Below, piece after piece: positions 17,512-25,426 of a DNA stretch of 64,000 nt. Under the pieces are notes generated by a model. It made no database searches and was not told the DNA's origin. It saw nothing but the letters and a program-made list of their open reading frames with translations. Each line of letters starts with the position of its first letter. The stretch's first letter is position 1. The stretch covers positions 379,663 to 443,662 of the forward strand of contig NZ_JBHYGL010000023.1 in the NCBI RefSeq assembly GCF_051859025.1, in the 5' to 3' direction. A program made the position numbers and the translations under genes. Origin of the DNA: Falsiroseomonas sp051859025. Its GTDB lineage: Bacteria; Pseudomonadota; Alphaproteobacteria; Acetobacterales; Acetobacteraceae.

Positions 17512-19047
17512 ATGTGCCGACCGACCAAGCATCCGAAGACAGGCGTTTACCGCATCCGCATGAGGGTCCCGAAGGACCTGATCGTGGCAATCGGGAAGCG
17601 CGAGCGCATAGATAGCCTGGGGACTAAGAACCCGGCTGAGGCGCGGAAGCTTGCCCCCGCAGCCTGCGAACGCATCGAAGCAGAGTTCGCCGCTGCCCGT
17701 GCCGCCACTGGCCCTGCCCGCCGGCTGACGCACCGCGAGGTCATGGCGTTGTGCGGCGAGTGGTATCGGGAGTTCTTGGCGCATTGGGAGGAAGACCCCG
17801 GCGACCCCGACGATTGGCAGGCGTTCGCTGCGCTCATGGTCTCTAAGCTGGAAGACGTGGAGCAGCACGGCCCGGTCGCCCTTAAGCAGGAGCGGCAGGA
17901 GTTTGAGGACGCGCGGCGCTTCCTCACCGGTAGAGGCATTTCGGCCGACGAGGACACCGCCCGCCGCTTCGCGCTGGCGCTGATGGAAACCAAGTTGAAG
18001 GCCGCTGGCACGCTGCGGGCGAGGGGCGCCGGGGATTACTCACCCGACCCGCACCTTGCGACGTTCCCTCAGCCGCGCCAGCAGACCACCGCACGGCCCG
18101 CAGCGGCACCGCAGTTGCCCGCAGAGGGCCTGTTGAAGGCTTGGGCTGCGGAGCGGAGGCCGTCGCCCGCGACCCTGGCCAAGTATGGCGGCACGTTCCG
18201 CGCCGTTGCCCGTGTGTTGGGGTTCGATGACGTGCGGCGGATCACCCCCGACGACGTTGTGCGCTTCAAGCGGCATCGGCTGGAAACAGAGAAGCGCGAC
18301 CCCGGCACCGTTGAAGACGACATTCGGAATGCGGGTGCCGTCTGCAATTGGGCCACCACAAACGGGATGCTACCGGCAAACTCGTTCGCGAAGTTGGCGC
18401 CGAAGGCGGCGCGGAAGCTTAACGCTCGTGATGGCTATGACGACGACGACGCGAAGCGAATGCTCGTTGCAGCGCGGGCTGAGACGGGGTGGCTGCGGTG
18501 GGCGCCTTGGCTTCTTTGCTTCACCGGAGCGCGGATAGGCGAACTGGCGGAACTGCGGCGGCGAGACGTTCGCGAGGACAGCGGCGTGCCCATCCTCGAT
18601 ATCCTGCCGCACGCGCTGAGGCCCGGGAAGAATGAGACGATGCAACGCATGATCCCGCTGCATCCGGCGCTGATCGCTGAGGGCTTCCTCGCCTATGTCG
18701 CGACGCTGCCTGCCGACCCGAACGGCCCATTGTTCCCGTCCATCAAGCCCGACCCGCACGGCAAGCGCGACACGCCAGGACAAACCACGCTGGGCCGCTG
18801 GGTTCGCGTCAAGGTGAAGATCACGGACCCGAAGAAGGCCCCGGCGCATTCGTGGCGGCACCGGATGGAAGACGAGTTGCGGAAGGTGCGGGCGCTGCCC
18901 GAAGTGCAAGACGCCATCACGGGCCGCTTCAATCCCCGCAACGCTGGCGCGGGGTATGGCAAGGGCTTTCGCGGAATGCCAGATGAGGTCTTGAAGGACT
19001 TGGAGCGAGTGCCGTCCCCGGTGCAGCCGCTTGGCGCAGAGGAGTAG
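17512..19047 (+). CDS. Tyrosine-recombinase integrase of the island
   Basis: 511 residues from the ATG at 17512; the GTG at 17491 in the same frame would add seven and overlaps a candidate arm site. The opening MCRPTKHPKTGVYRIRMRVP is the DUF6538-type N-terminal domain of many proteobacterial tRNA-targeting integrases. A core-binding domain follows at about 200-310. Catalytic residues, numbered from the GTG at 17491, are Arg348 (FTGARIGEL), His453-x2-Arg456 (AHSWRH) and the nucleophile Tyr489 (NAGAGYGKG). It catalyses integration at, and with a partner excision from, the tRNA-Thr 3' end. No excisionase gene is obvious. It converges with the DUF2939 gene 29 bases downstream. Confidence 0.93.
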   Translation: MCRPTKHPKTGVYRIRMRVPKDLIVAIGKRERIDSLGTKNPAEARKLAPAACERIEAEFAAARAATGPARRLTHREVMALCGEWYREFLAHWEEDPGDPDDWQAFAALMVSKLEDVEQHGPVALKQERQEFEDARRFLTGRGISADEDTARRFALALMETKLKAAGTLRARGAGDYSPDPHLATFPQPRQQTTARPAAAPQLPAEGLLKAWAAERRPSPATLAKYGGTFRAVARVLGFDDVRRITPDDVVRFKRHRLETEKRDPGTVEDDIRNAGAVCNWATTNGMLPANSFAKLAPKAARKLNARDGYDDDDAKRMLVAARAETGWLRWAPWLLCFTGARIGELAELRRRDVREDSGVPILDILPHALRPGKNETMQRMIPLHPALIAEGFLAYVATLPADPNGPLFPSIKPDPHGKRDTPGQTTLGRWVRVKVKITDPKKAPAHSWRHRMEDELRKVRALPEVQDAITGRFNPRNAGAGYGKGFRGMPDEVLKDLERVPSPVQPLGAEE

Positions 19048-19076
19048 CCGCCAAGGGGCGGCTTGGTGGACAAGCG

Positions 19077-19706
19077 TTACCGAGGTCGCGAAGGCGGGCG
19101 CACCCCAATCAAAAGCCAATGCAAGCCGCGCAACTCAAAGACCAAATGCCAGCGTCTCCCGTCGCTCGCGACCATCGGCGCGACCAGCCTGCCGGGGCCA
19201 TCAAGGGAGCCCTGAAGCAGCCCCACGGGCCCGGAGGGCAGCAGCAGCGCAAGCAGATCGGGACCGGCGAGAGACTGAATGACGCGCCTGCCGGCAAGCC
19301 CGGTAGCGGCGCCCGCAATGGCACCGGCAAGGGGGTCGCGAAAAAGATTGGCAGCGGCATCCGGTGCGGTCGCTTCCGCGACGGCGCGAACAGACGGCCA
19401 ATCCACCATCAGAGCAAGCGCGGCGCGGTCATTCACCGCATATGCGTTGAAGAACGCCACGGCGGATCGCTGCGCCCAATGCCAGTAGAGCAACACCGCG
19501 CCGCCGGCCAGTAGCGCCAGGATGAAAAGCAAAACGCCGAACCTGACGATGCGCCCGATCAGGGAGGCGAGCGCCTTGAAAAGCCCTGGTCCCTCCGCCC
19601 CAGGACGTGGAGCGTCAGGCGTCTCGTGCGATGGCCGAATGCGGCTCTCAGCAGCGGCGCCGAGCCCCGGCGCTGAATTGTCTAGATGCGGCTCAATTCT
19701 AGGCAT
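19077..19706 (-). CDS. DUF2939-like single-pass membrane protein
   Basis: 209 residues. A polar N-terminus of about 55 residues precedes one clear transmembrane segment (FGVLLFILALLAGGAVLLYW), then an extracytoplasmic domain with AVAFFNAYAVNDRAALALMV and DWPSVR. This looks like the DUF2939 pattern (short N-terminal helix, tyrosine-tryptophan boundary, VDxPxxR). Its function is unknown. It lies 21 bases downstream of the Abi-alpha-like gene in the same direction, so the two probably form one transcript inside the island, with the membrane protein perhaps a partner of the Abi-alpha product. The family call is from memory. Confidence 0.6.
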   Translation of the reverse strand: MPRIEPHLDNSAPGLGAAAESRIRPSHETPDAPRPGAEGPGLFKALASLIGRIVRFGVLLFILALLAGGAVLLYWHWAQRSAVAFFNAYAVNDRAALALMVDWPSVRAVAEATAPDAAANLFRDPLAGAIAGAATGLAGRRVIQSLAGPDLLALLLPSGPVGLLQGSLDGPGRLVAPMVASDGRRWHLVFELRGLHWLLIGVRPPSRPR

Positions 19707-19727
19707 CCGGCCTCGCTTCGCGCCACG

Positions 19728-20378
19728 TCAAGGATTGCACGCCCGCCAAAACTCGTTTCCATAGCTGGTAACGCCGAAGACCGTGCCGTGTAGCTGGATC
19801 AGCGCGAGGCGCATGAGAGCGTCGCGCGTCACGTCTTGGGCGGCCCTGTTCAAGCCGCTTGCGTCAGCCAACTCGGCGAACTTGATGACGCCTACTGTGC
19901 TGCCTTTCGATACATCCATTATCGCTTTAAATAGAAGCGCATCGTCAGGCTCCATCGCTCGCAACGTGTCGAAGAATGCCCGCCGGACCCCGCGCCCACC
20001 GCCAGCTTCCATCGCACAGGCCAACAGCGCAGCCCAAAGGTCCTGAAGTTCTGGCCGGCCTTCGTCGGCTGCGGCCTGTAGGAGAGGCAGGACAACGGAA
20101 ACGCTGGGCTCATGCGGTGGACCGGCGCCGATGCGCTGGCGGATTGCGGCCGTCTTCGCCTCTAAGGCGGCCAAGTTTCGGCGCCGCTGGTGGTGGAGCC
20201 AGTCGCCACCGGCAATTCCCAGGAGGTCTTCGGGGATAGTCCCGAAGGTGTCCTTCAGCCACCCGCCAAAGGCCCGGCCAGTGCCCAAGGCATTGCTTCC
20301 AAACTTGGCAACTTCCCCCACACCGTCGCCGACCTTCCCCACCGCGACCGCTGCGGCTTTCGCCGTTTCGTCATCCAT
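19728..20378 (-). CDS. Abi-alpha (DUF4393)-like abortive infection protein
   Basis: 216 residues. The central part reads LLQAAADEGRPELQDLWAAL, LACAMEAGG and FFDTLRAMEPDDALLFKAIM. This is the Abi-alpha signature: a helical pair with LxxLWAxLL, followed by a segment about loci and LxxMxPxDAxLL. The N-terminus holds Gly/Val-rich helices (GKVGDGVGEVAKFGSNALG) as often seen ahead of the domain. Abi-alpha proteins are thought to act in phage defence by abortive infection, with an unknown mechanism. It is divergent from the plus-strand pair across a 444-base gap and leads the two-gene unit with the DUF2939-like protein. Confidence 0.7.
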   Translation of the reverse strand: MDDETAKAAAVAVGKVGDGVGEVAKFGSNALGTGRAFGGWLKDTFGTIPEDLLGIAGGDWLHHQRRRNLAALEAKTAAIRQRIGAGPPHEPSVSVVLPLLQAAADEGRPELQDLWAALLACAMEAGGGRGVRRAFFDTLRAMEPDDALLFKAIMDVSKGSTVGVIKFAELADASGLNRAAQDVTRDALMRLALIQLHGTVFGVTSYGNEFWRACNP

Positions 20379-20822
20379 AGCGCCATCTCTTCCGGAAGCG
20401 ATCTGATTTTGGCCTATCTAAGCAGAAGGGCAAGCCGCGCCGAATTGGTTTCACCTTACAAGGAGAGGCGACCGGCGCAGTTGGGTGCACCGAATGGGCC
20501 CTTGCAGGGACGCCGGCAGCCGGGACGATGGCGCGGCAGGATTGGTCCCTGTCTATGCACGGGAAAACCCGCTTCGGTGATCGCCGGCCGGGTGCAGTCA
20601 GCTTCACCGGACGGGCCCCGGCGCGGGCCATCAGGGCCCACCTATGCACGAGGAAGGCCCGCAAGCGCCCCTTCGTGCCGCCCGTCCATGGGCATTTTCA
20701 CAAATCCCAACACGACCAGCACCGCCACGGTGGCGCGGGGCGAAGCGCCGGGGCCCTTCAGGGGACCTGTGGACGCGTTCGCCCTGGGCCCGTGCGCTGC
20801 CGCGTCGCGAGCAATCGAGAAT
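20379..20822. promoter_or_regulatory. 444-bp divergent gap with short repeats
   Basis: It lies between the Abi-alpha gene and the plus-strand pair. Related 20-base blocks start at about 20551 and 20641 (CTATGCACGGG... and CTATGCACGAG..., each leading to CCCGC). A hairpin-like CGGGAAAACCCG is at 20560-20571. An imperfect hairpin GGTGCAG-TCAG-CTTCACC at 20591-20608 resembles the perfect hairpin at 23356-23375. Frames open across the gap on both strands but do not look like protein. It probably holds promoters for both directions and perhaps a small RNA or binding sites. Confidence 0.35.
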
Positions 20823-21218
20823 ATGGAAAACAAGCACAACTCTTCCCCCAACAACGCCTTTGCGGACTTCGCGACCGCTTGGGCGGACCGACCGCCGACC
20901 ATCACCGCGACCGGCGTGAAGGTGCGCACGGCCAGCGGCGAAACGGTGACGGTGGACCACGACGGGTGGGCCGCGCTCCGTGCAATTTGCGATGGCCGTT
21001 CGCCCAAGCTGTTCTTCAACCTCAGCGGTCGGGGCGTCGGGTATGTCCGCTACCAAGACGCAGCGCGGGGCAATCTCGGCATGGCGGCCCGCGTGGTGCT
21101 GGGCGATGAGGTGAAGGCCGGCGACGTGGTGCGCTATCGAGACGGCAACCGCCTGAACCTCACGCGAGCGAACCTCTACTTGGCCCGTCGCAGGGCCGTG
21201 ACGCAGCACCCAGCGTGA
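20823..21218 (+). CDS. Island protein of unknown function, HNH/AP2-like tail
   Basis: 131 residues from the ATG at 20823, the first ATG of an open frame that extends further upstream without protein character. The segment RYRDGNRLNLTRANLYLARR resembles the DGNxLNxRxxNL ending found in AP2-domain and HNH-endonuclease proteins of phages. No HNH histidines are visible, so a DNA-binding role is only suggested. The stop overlaps the GTG start of the next gene (GTGA), implying coupled translation. A weak purine stretch (ATCGAGA) is the only ribosome-site candidate. Confidence 0.55.
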   Translation: MENKHNSSPNNAFADFATAWADRPPTITATGVKVRTASGETVTVDHDGWAALRAICDGRSPKLFFNLSGRGVGYVRYQDAARGNLGMAARVVLGDEVKAGDVVRYRDGNRLNLTRANLYLARRRAVTQHPA

Positions 21219-22006
21219 ACCCTGTAGAGGCCCGGCAGGGTGGGCCATCGGACACCGACCGGGGCCGACAATTCCGGCTGAGCGCCAGCGGTCTCAGGCT
21301 CGCCGTTGGGGGCGCGGTGCGCGACCGTTTGACGCTCCCGGACACCATCGCCGCGCTTTGGCGTGAGGACGCTGAGGAGGTCACGGCGATCTTCGATAGC
21401 GCGGCGCTTCGCGACTTGGATGGGACATGCGGCCCTCTAAACGGCAGACACGGGCTTTTGGCCGAACGGATGCGCGAATTGCGAAGGCCCCAGGTGCGGC
21501 GGGCTAGACACGGCTTGACCGTCAGCGACCTCGCCGAAATGGCTGGTGTTGATCGCGAGACGATGGCGGGCGCCTTGGAGCATAACGGCTACCTAGTTCT
21601 TGTGCCCTATGGTGGGCGCCAGCGCCGCCGGCTGCTGAGCGACCACGCCGTCGCTGCGGGCTATGGCCATAATGCGGATGGCGGTCTTCTTCACGTTGGC
21701 CACCTTGAAGGCTTCAACCGTGCCAGCGTCTTCCCGGTAATCTACCCTGAACACGCCGAAGCCATCATCTGGACCCTCGACCTTGACGGCATTCGAGACA
21801 AGGCGGTCGCACTACCGGGCAAGCGGAAGCGTCTCCGTTGGCTTCTCGACCAACACGCTTACCTCCCGAATGCGCGGATCGCCTCGCTGGCAGGGTGCAC
21901 GGTGTCCGCTGTTGAGAAGGCCCGGGCGCGGCGGGGAGCCGATTTTCCGGTTGCAAGTTACAGAGAGACGATAGGCGGGGACAACTTCGAGAGGTTGGCC
22001 GCCTAG
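21215..22006 (+). CDS. Island protein of unknown function with two HTH-like segments
   Basis: 263 residues from the GTG at 21215, which overlaps the previous stop. Two helix-turn-helix-like stretches are visible: LTVSDLAEMAGVDRETMAGA near residue 105 and LPNARIASLAGCTVSAVEKA near the C-terminus. The latter follows a basic patch (GKRKRLRWLL). The middle part (LLHVGHLEGFNRASVFPVIY) is not recognised. It may be a DNA-binding regulator or replication-type protein of the element. A terminator-like hairpin follows 50 bases later. Confidence 0.55.
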   Translation: MNPVEARQGGPSDTDRGRQFRLSASGLRLAVGGAVRDRLTLPDTIAALWREDAEEVTAIFDSAALRDLDGTCGPLNGRHGLLAERMRELRRPQVRRARHGLTVSDLAEMAGVDRETMAGALEHNGYLVLVPYGGRQRRRLLSDHAVAAGYGHNADGGLLHVGHLEGFNRASVFPVIYPEHAEAIIWTLDLDGIRDKAVALPGKRKRLRWLLDQHAYLPNARIASLAGCTVSAVEKARARRGADFPVASYRETIGGDNFERLAA

Positions 22007-22054
22007 CCGCGCCGCACAACGTTGGTCGCGGGTGCCGCCCGACCATCCCCCGAC

Positions 22055-22079
22055 TCCCGTTACTATTCGGGAAGTTTTT
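22055..22079 (+). terminator. Rho-independent terminator-like hairpin
   Basis: TCCCG (22055-22059) pairs with CGGGA (22068-22072) around an eight-base loop and is followed by five T residues at 22075-22079. It lies 49 bases after the stop of the two-gene unit. The stem is short, so efficiency is uncertain. Confidence 0.45.
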
Positions 22080-22182
22080 GCCCGCAGCCTGAGAGGGCTA
22101 TCGCACAGTCGGGCACGCCGCATTCCCCCCGGTGGGGGTAGGTCGCGCACCCGGCGGGCGGGGTGACGGGGGGGGGCGGGAC

Positions 22183-22446
22183 CTACCGCGTTCCCTCCGC
22201 TGCCCGCACCTCCGCAAGCGTCGCGCCGCAGAATATGCGGGGGAAGGACGCGGAGGTGGTTAGGCAGCCGATGGCTTCGCCAGTCGTGGTATCGAGGCGC
22301 ACAAGCCCGGCAGGACCAGCGGCCATCTGGTAGCGACCCGGCGGCCCGGACCGGCTTTGTGCATCTGCCCACGGCGCGGATGACAGCAGTGCCCCGCCAA
22401 CGGCGCCTGCCAGGATAAGTCCGACATTCTTTGCGCTGATCCTCAC
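22183..22446 (-). CDS. Small exported protein of unknown function
   Basis: 87 residues if translation starts at the GTG at 22446, which has GGAGGG a few bases upstream; the open frame extends further upstream without a good start. The N-terminus MRISAKNVGLILAGAVGGAL LSSAPWADAQ is a signal peptide with likely cleavage after ADA. The mature part is about 58 residues with two Cys (IGCLTTS, IFCGATL) that could form a disulfide. It is divergent from the serine recombinase gene. No family is recognised. Confidence 0.5.
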   Translation of the reverse strand: MRISAKNVGLILAGAVGGALLSSAPWADAQSRSGPPGRYQMAAGPAGLVRLDTTTGEAIGCLTTSASFPRIFCGATLAEVRAAEGTR

Positions 22447-22604
22447 GGTTCCCTCCGCATGGTGGCGCTGGATAGTGCGGACCCGTTCCGATCCTGCCAA
22501 GGTGCCTGTCGTGACAGGAACAGTGCAACGACCGTTGATCGGTTGTTGACACGATAGCGGGCGCTTCCCATTTTGTTGCGACCGCAACGGTTGAGGTCGG
22601 GACC

Positions 22605-23324
22605 ATGGACGCCAACAGCCAAGCACGGGCCTTCGTCGCCTACCTCCGTGTTAGCACCGACCGGCAGGGCAAGAGCGGGCTTGGCCTAGAGGCCCAACAG
22701 GCTGCCATCACGGCGTTTCTGAGGCCCGGTGATCGCCTACTCGTGCCGCCCTTCGTGGAGGTGGAAAGCGGGCGGAACGGAGAGCGCCCCCAGCTTCGCG
22801 CCGCCTTGGATCGGTGCCGCCGCACCGGAGCGACCTTGCTCATCGCGAAGCTAGACCGCCTCTCCCGGGATGCTCACTTCCTCTTGGGCTTGCAGAAGGC
22901 AGGGGTGGAGTTTGTCGCCGCCGACATGCCGAACGCCAACAGGCTCACGGTCGGCATCATGGCCATGGTCGCGGAGGAAGAGGCGCGGGCCATTTCGATC
23001 CGGACAAAGGCTGCGTTGGCCGCTGCAAAGGCCCGGGGGACGAAGCTGGGCGGGGATCGTGGCTATCGGCCGCCATCCCCTCCCGATGCCAAGGCTGGCG
23101 GGGATGCTTCCGGCGCTGCCCGGTCGCTCGCTGCCGATCATGCTGCGTTCCGTGTCGCGGCGACCATCGAAGAGGCGAGGAGCGGCGGCGCTACCTCGCT
23201 TCGCCGAATGGCCGAAGCGTTGACGGCCCGGGGTGTCCCGACCCCTTCCGGTGAGGGGGCATGGACCGCGACCGCCGTTCGCCGCGTCCTGGCCCGGGTG
23301 GAGCGAGTGACGGCGCCAGCCTAG
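22605..23324 (+). CDS. Serine recombinase of resolvase/invertase type
   Basis: 239 residues. The catalytic domain begins FVAYLRVSTDRQGKSGLGLE, with the nucleophile Ser in RVSTDRQ. It continues with LLIAKLDRLSRD, the conserved Arg-containing active-site segment, and MVAEEEARAISIRTKAALAA, the long dimer helix. A short C-terminal DNA-binding part (LRRMAEALTARGVPTPSGEG then W) follows; it matches resolvase-like recombinases rather than the large serine integrases. It may resolve or invert DNA, or be cargo. Because the tyrosine integrase already accounts for the tRNA-site insertion, this second recombinase may mark a nested element or a regulatory inversion, but I see no flanking inverted repeats. 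Confidence 0.85.
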   Translation: MDANSQARAFVAYLRVSTDRQGKSGLGLEAQQAAITAFLRPGDRLLVPPFVEVESGRNGERPQLRAALDRCRRTGATLLIAKLDRLSRDAHFLLGLQKAGVEFVAADMPNANRLTVGIMAMVAEEEARAISIRTKAALAAAKARGTKLGGDRGYRPPSPPDAKAGGDASGAARSLAADHAAFRVAATIEEARSGGATSLRRMAEALTARGVPTPSGEGAWTATAVRRVLARVERVTAPA

Positions 23325-23604
23325 GCAGGGGAAGCGGGACCCGTCAGGGGGCTAGCGGTGCAGTCGGCTGCACCGGAAGCGCCAAACACTATGCATCAGC
23401 GAGAAGCATAAATCACCATTTCTGATAGTGAAATAACGGACAGCCTCATGTTGTTTTGCTATCCCGGCGGCGCTGCGAAATCTCAATATAGTCCCGCCAT
23501 CGGGATTTTATTCTGTTATCAGAACATCTTCACTGAGCGCTTGCTCCGTCCTATTTGCGTCGGTGCCGGCACGGACCGCCGGTGACATTCGCGAGGAAGC
23601 GAGT
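23325..23604. promoter_or_regulatory. AT-rich gap with perfect hairpin
   Basis: A perfect 8-bp stem CGGTGCAG/CTGCACCG with loop TCGG lies at 23356-23375, 31 bases after the recombinase stop. It has no T tract, so it is not a typical terminator. The following 150 bases are markedly AT-rich for this genome (for example ATTTTATTCTGTTATCAGAA near 23507) and probably hold the promoter for the next genes. Confidence 0.4.
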
Positions 23605-23817
23605 ATGCGCCTTCAATTCACCATCGATGGGTTCGGCACGTTCCTTCGTGTCGGGCCGTGGGAAGCCTATGCCCGCACTGACCGCATCGGCGCCGCGTCC
23701 TGGGGCGTGTTGCGGGAGCCGGGGGCGGTGGAGGTCGAGGCTGGGCGCGTCCGCGTGACCCTCTCACGGATGCCCGCAATGGCCCCGGAACGGCACCGTG
23801 AAGGGGCGTCAGCATGA
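23605..23817 (+). CDS. Short island protein, unknown
   Basis: 70 residues from the ATG at 23605, preceded by GAGGAAG. The first half alternates hydrophobic and polar residues (MRLQFTIDGFGTFLRVGPWE), suggesting a small beta-sheet protein. The 3' end overlaps the start ATG of the next gene by four bases, so the pair is coupled. No family recognised. Confidence 0.5.
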   Translation: MRLQFTIDGFGTFLRVGPWEAYARTDRIGAASWGVLREPGAVEVEAGRVRVTLSRMPAMAPERHREGASA

Positions 23818-24233
23818 CCTCGCTGGACGACGCCGCAAAGGACGCCAAGAGGGCCGCTGCGAAGGCTGCGAAGGTCTTCGACGCGATCCGCGACGGGGGT
23901 GACGATCAAATCAGGACCACGTTGGCCCGCTTCTTTAAGGCTTCGCAGCGGGACCGGGCTCGCATCCGGGACCTTGAAGCCATCGCGAACCTTGCAGCAG
24001 AAGCGGACCCGGCGGTTGACGCTGCGATCCGGGAGGCCGCGCATAGGGTGGCCCGGATGACAGAGGCGGAGCGGATAACAGCCGCCACGCCAAAGCCAGT
24101 GAGAGAAGCGTTCTTGGCTGGCGCCCGTCTCGATCCCGGTCCCCGCGATCCTGCCCCGACCGCCCGCAAGAACGCCACGGGCCGCAGCAAGTCCGCCCCC
24201 GTCCCGCGCAAGACCGCCAAGGGGAACCCCTAG
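23814..24233 (+). CDS. Short helical island protein with basic tail, unknown
   Basis: 139 residues. It is almost entirely helical in character: DDAAKDAKRAAAKAAKVFDA, then FKASQRDRARIRDLEAIANL, with an acidic and basic heptad-like spacing that could form a coiled coil. The C-terminal 45 residues are Pro/Lys/Arg-rich and likely disordered (KNATGRSKSAPVPRKTAKG). Such a tail often contacts nucleic acid, so a DNA- or RNA-binding accessory role is possible. Coupled to the upstream 70-residue gene. Confidence 0.55.
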   Translation: MTSLDDAAKDAKRAAAKAAKVFDAIRDGGDDQIRTTLARFFKASQRDRARIRDLEAIANLAAEADPAVDAAIREAAHRVARMTEAERITAATPKPVREAFLAGARLDPGPRDPAPTARKNATGRSKSAPVPRKTAKGNP

Positions 24234-24386
24234 GAACTCTGTAGAGCGTCCTCTGGGGGCGGAGGCCTGTAGTGTGGCAGCCGCCCCCGTGGCACGCCCG
24301 CACGGGGCAGCGCGGGCATTCTCACGGCATCCGTGGTGACCCCATTGGCGTCCCGCCCGCGCTGCGCCTATCGTGACGGGGGCGGT

Positions 24387-25274
24387 ATGAGGGCGCGGAT
24401 CGCATCCGCATCCGGGACCGCTCGCAACGGCCAGGAACAGTATCCCCGCCCCATGCCCAAGCGCCCACCAGACGATCCACTCCCGCGCGGCATTATCTGG
24501 CGGGAAGCCAAATTCGGAAGCCTGCGGACGGGGTCGCCGCTGGCGGAATGGGCATATGTCACGCCACGCAATCCCGAAGGGCTGCCGACAAGCGAACTCC
24601 GATGGACTACCCCCGAAGCGCGGGGTGAGGTCATGCGCTTTTGGCTGTTGTCCAACTATGAGCCGTTGCCGCCCGGTCCTTGGTTTTCCTTCGACACGCC
24701 CGGAGCGGGTTGGGGCCAAGCCCCTTGGGCGCCACCCACATGGACGCCGGAAACATTACTTGCCGACGAATTTGGGGAAGCCGTCCCCGATCACGAGGTA
24801 GCCGCGCTGGCGGAAGCCTTTCAGCAGCAAGCGCCTCTGTGGACGGTCATAGCGGATCGACCGCCCGACCTCGCCCTACTGGCCCAACTCCCGGTGACGC
24901 TGGCAACTGTCCAACAGACACTGGACAGGCTTGAGGCGGCAGCGGCGGCGTTGGAACGTCAAGGTGGCGCTATTGGGCACAACGGCGGGCCCCCGCTAGT
25001 CGAACACGATACCGCATCGATCCGACAGGCGGCGGGCGAGGCGCGGGAAGCGATCCAAGACGGCGAGGCCGGCGCTGGTCGGGTCTCTAGCGCCATCGCG
25101 CGGCTTTGGGCGAAAGCCAAGGCGCTTGGGAACGGGATAATTGTGGCGGCAACTGCTATAAAGACAATCTCTGACTTTTGGGATGATGTGACGAAGGCGG
25201 CCGTCGTTCTGTTTCACGCGACTGTCGAGGCGGCTATCGCTTTGCAGGGCTGGCTCACATCGCTGTTGCCTTAG
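24387..25274 (+). CDS. Island protein with GHNGGPPL motif and hydrophobic C-terminus
   Basis: 295 residues from the ATG at 24387 (GGGGGCGGT upstream); an ATG at 24453 would give 273. The N-terminal half contains FWLLSNYEPLPPGPWFSFDT and several Trp/Pro-rich stretches. A coiled-coil-like helix (LDRLEAAAAALERQG) leads into GGAIGHNGGPPL, a short motif I recall from many unknown alphaproteobacterial mobile-element proteins. The last 60 residues are weakly hydrophobic helices (ALGNGIIVAATAIKTISDFW, AAVVLFHATVEAAIALQGWL), possibly membrane-associating. It is the last gene before attR. Function unknown; a defence or effector role is conceivable from position only. Confidence 0.6.
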   Translation: MRARIASASGTARNGQEQYPRPMPKRPPDDPLPRGIIWREAKFGSLRTGSPLAEWAYVTPRNPEGLPTSELRWTTPEARGEVMRFWLLSNYEPLPPGPWFSFDTPGAGWGQAPWAPPTWTPETLLADEFGEAVPDHEVAALAEAFQQQAPLWTVIADRPPDLALLAQLPVTLATVQQTLDRLEAAAAALERQGGAIGHNGGPPLVEHDTASIRQAAGEAREAIQDGEAGAGRVSSAIARLWAKAKALGNGIIVAATAIKTISDFWDDVTKAAVVLFHATVEAAIALQGWLTSLLP

Positions 25275-25306
25275 GCGCCCTCGTAGCATTGCCGATGATC
25301 CACGAC

Positions 25307-25316
25307 GGTGATACAC
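25307..25316 (+). repeat. Third GGTGATACAC repeat near attR
   Basis: Same sequence and orientation as the pair at 17477-17499, placed 60 bases inside the right attachment repeat. Likely an integrase arm site. Confidence 0.5.
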
Positions 25317-25376
25317 ACGACGCATCGCAACCCGCCGGAAACCCGCAGAAAACTTAGGTTTCGTCTGCTGAGACCC

Positions 25377-25406
25377 GAGTTCAATCCTCTCCAGCAGCAC
25401 CATCGC
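25377..25406 (+). repeat. attR, 30-bp direct repeat
   Basis: Second copy of the tRNA-Thr 3' end, including CCA. Only the T-arm and acceptor part is present, so this is not a second tRNA gene. It ends 20 bases before the stop of the broken fnr-like gene. Confidence 0.95.
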
Positions 25407-25426
25407 CACGGCCCAAGCCCCACGCG

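Noticed and set aside
25377..25406. Possible second tRNA at the right end of the island
   Set aside because: Only the T-arm and acceptor 3' half are present; there is no D arm or anticodon stem. It is the attachment-site duplicate.
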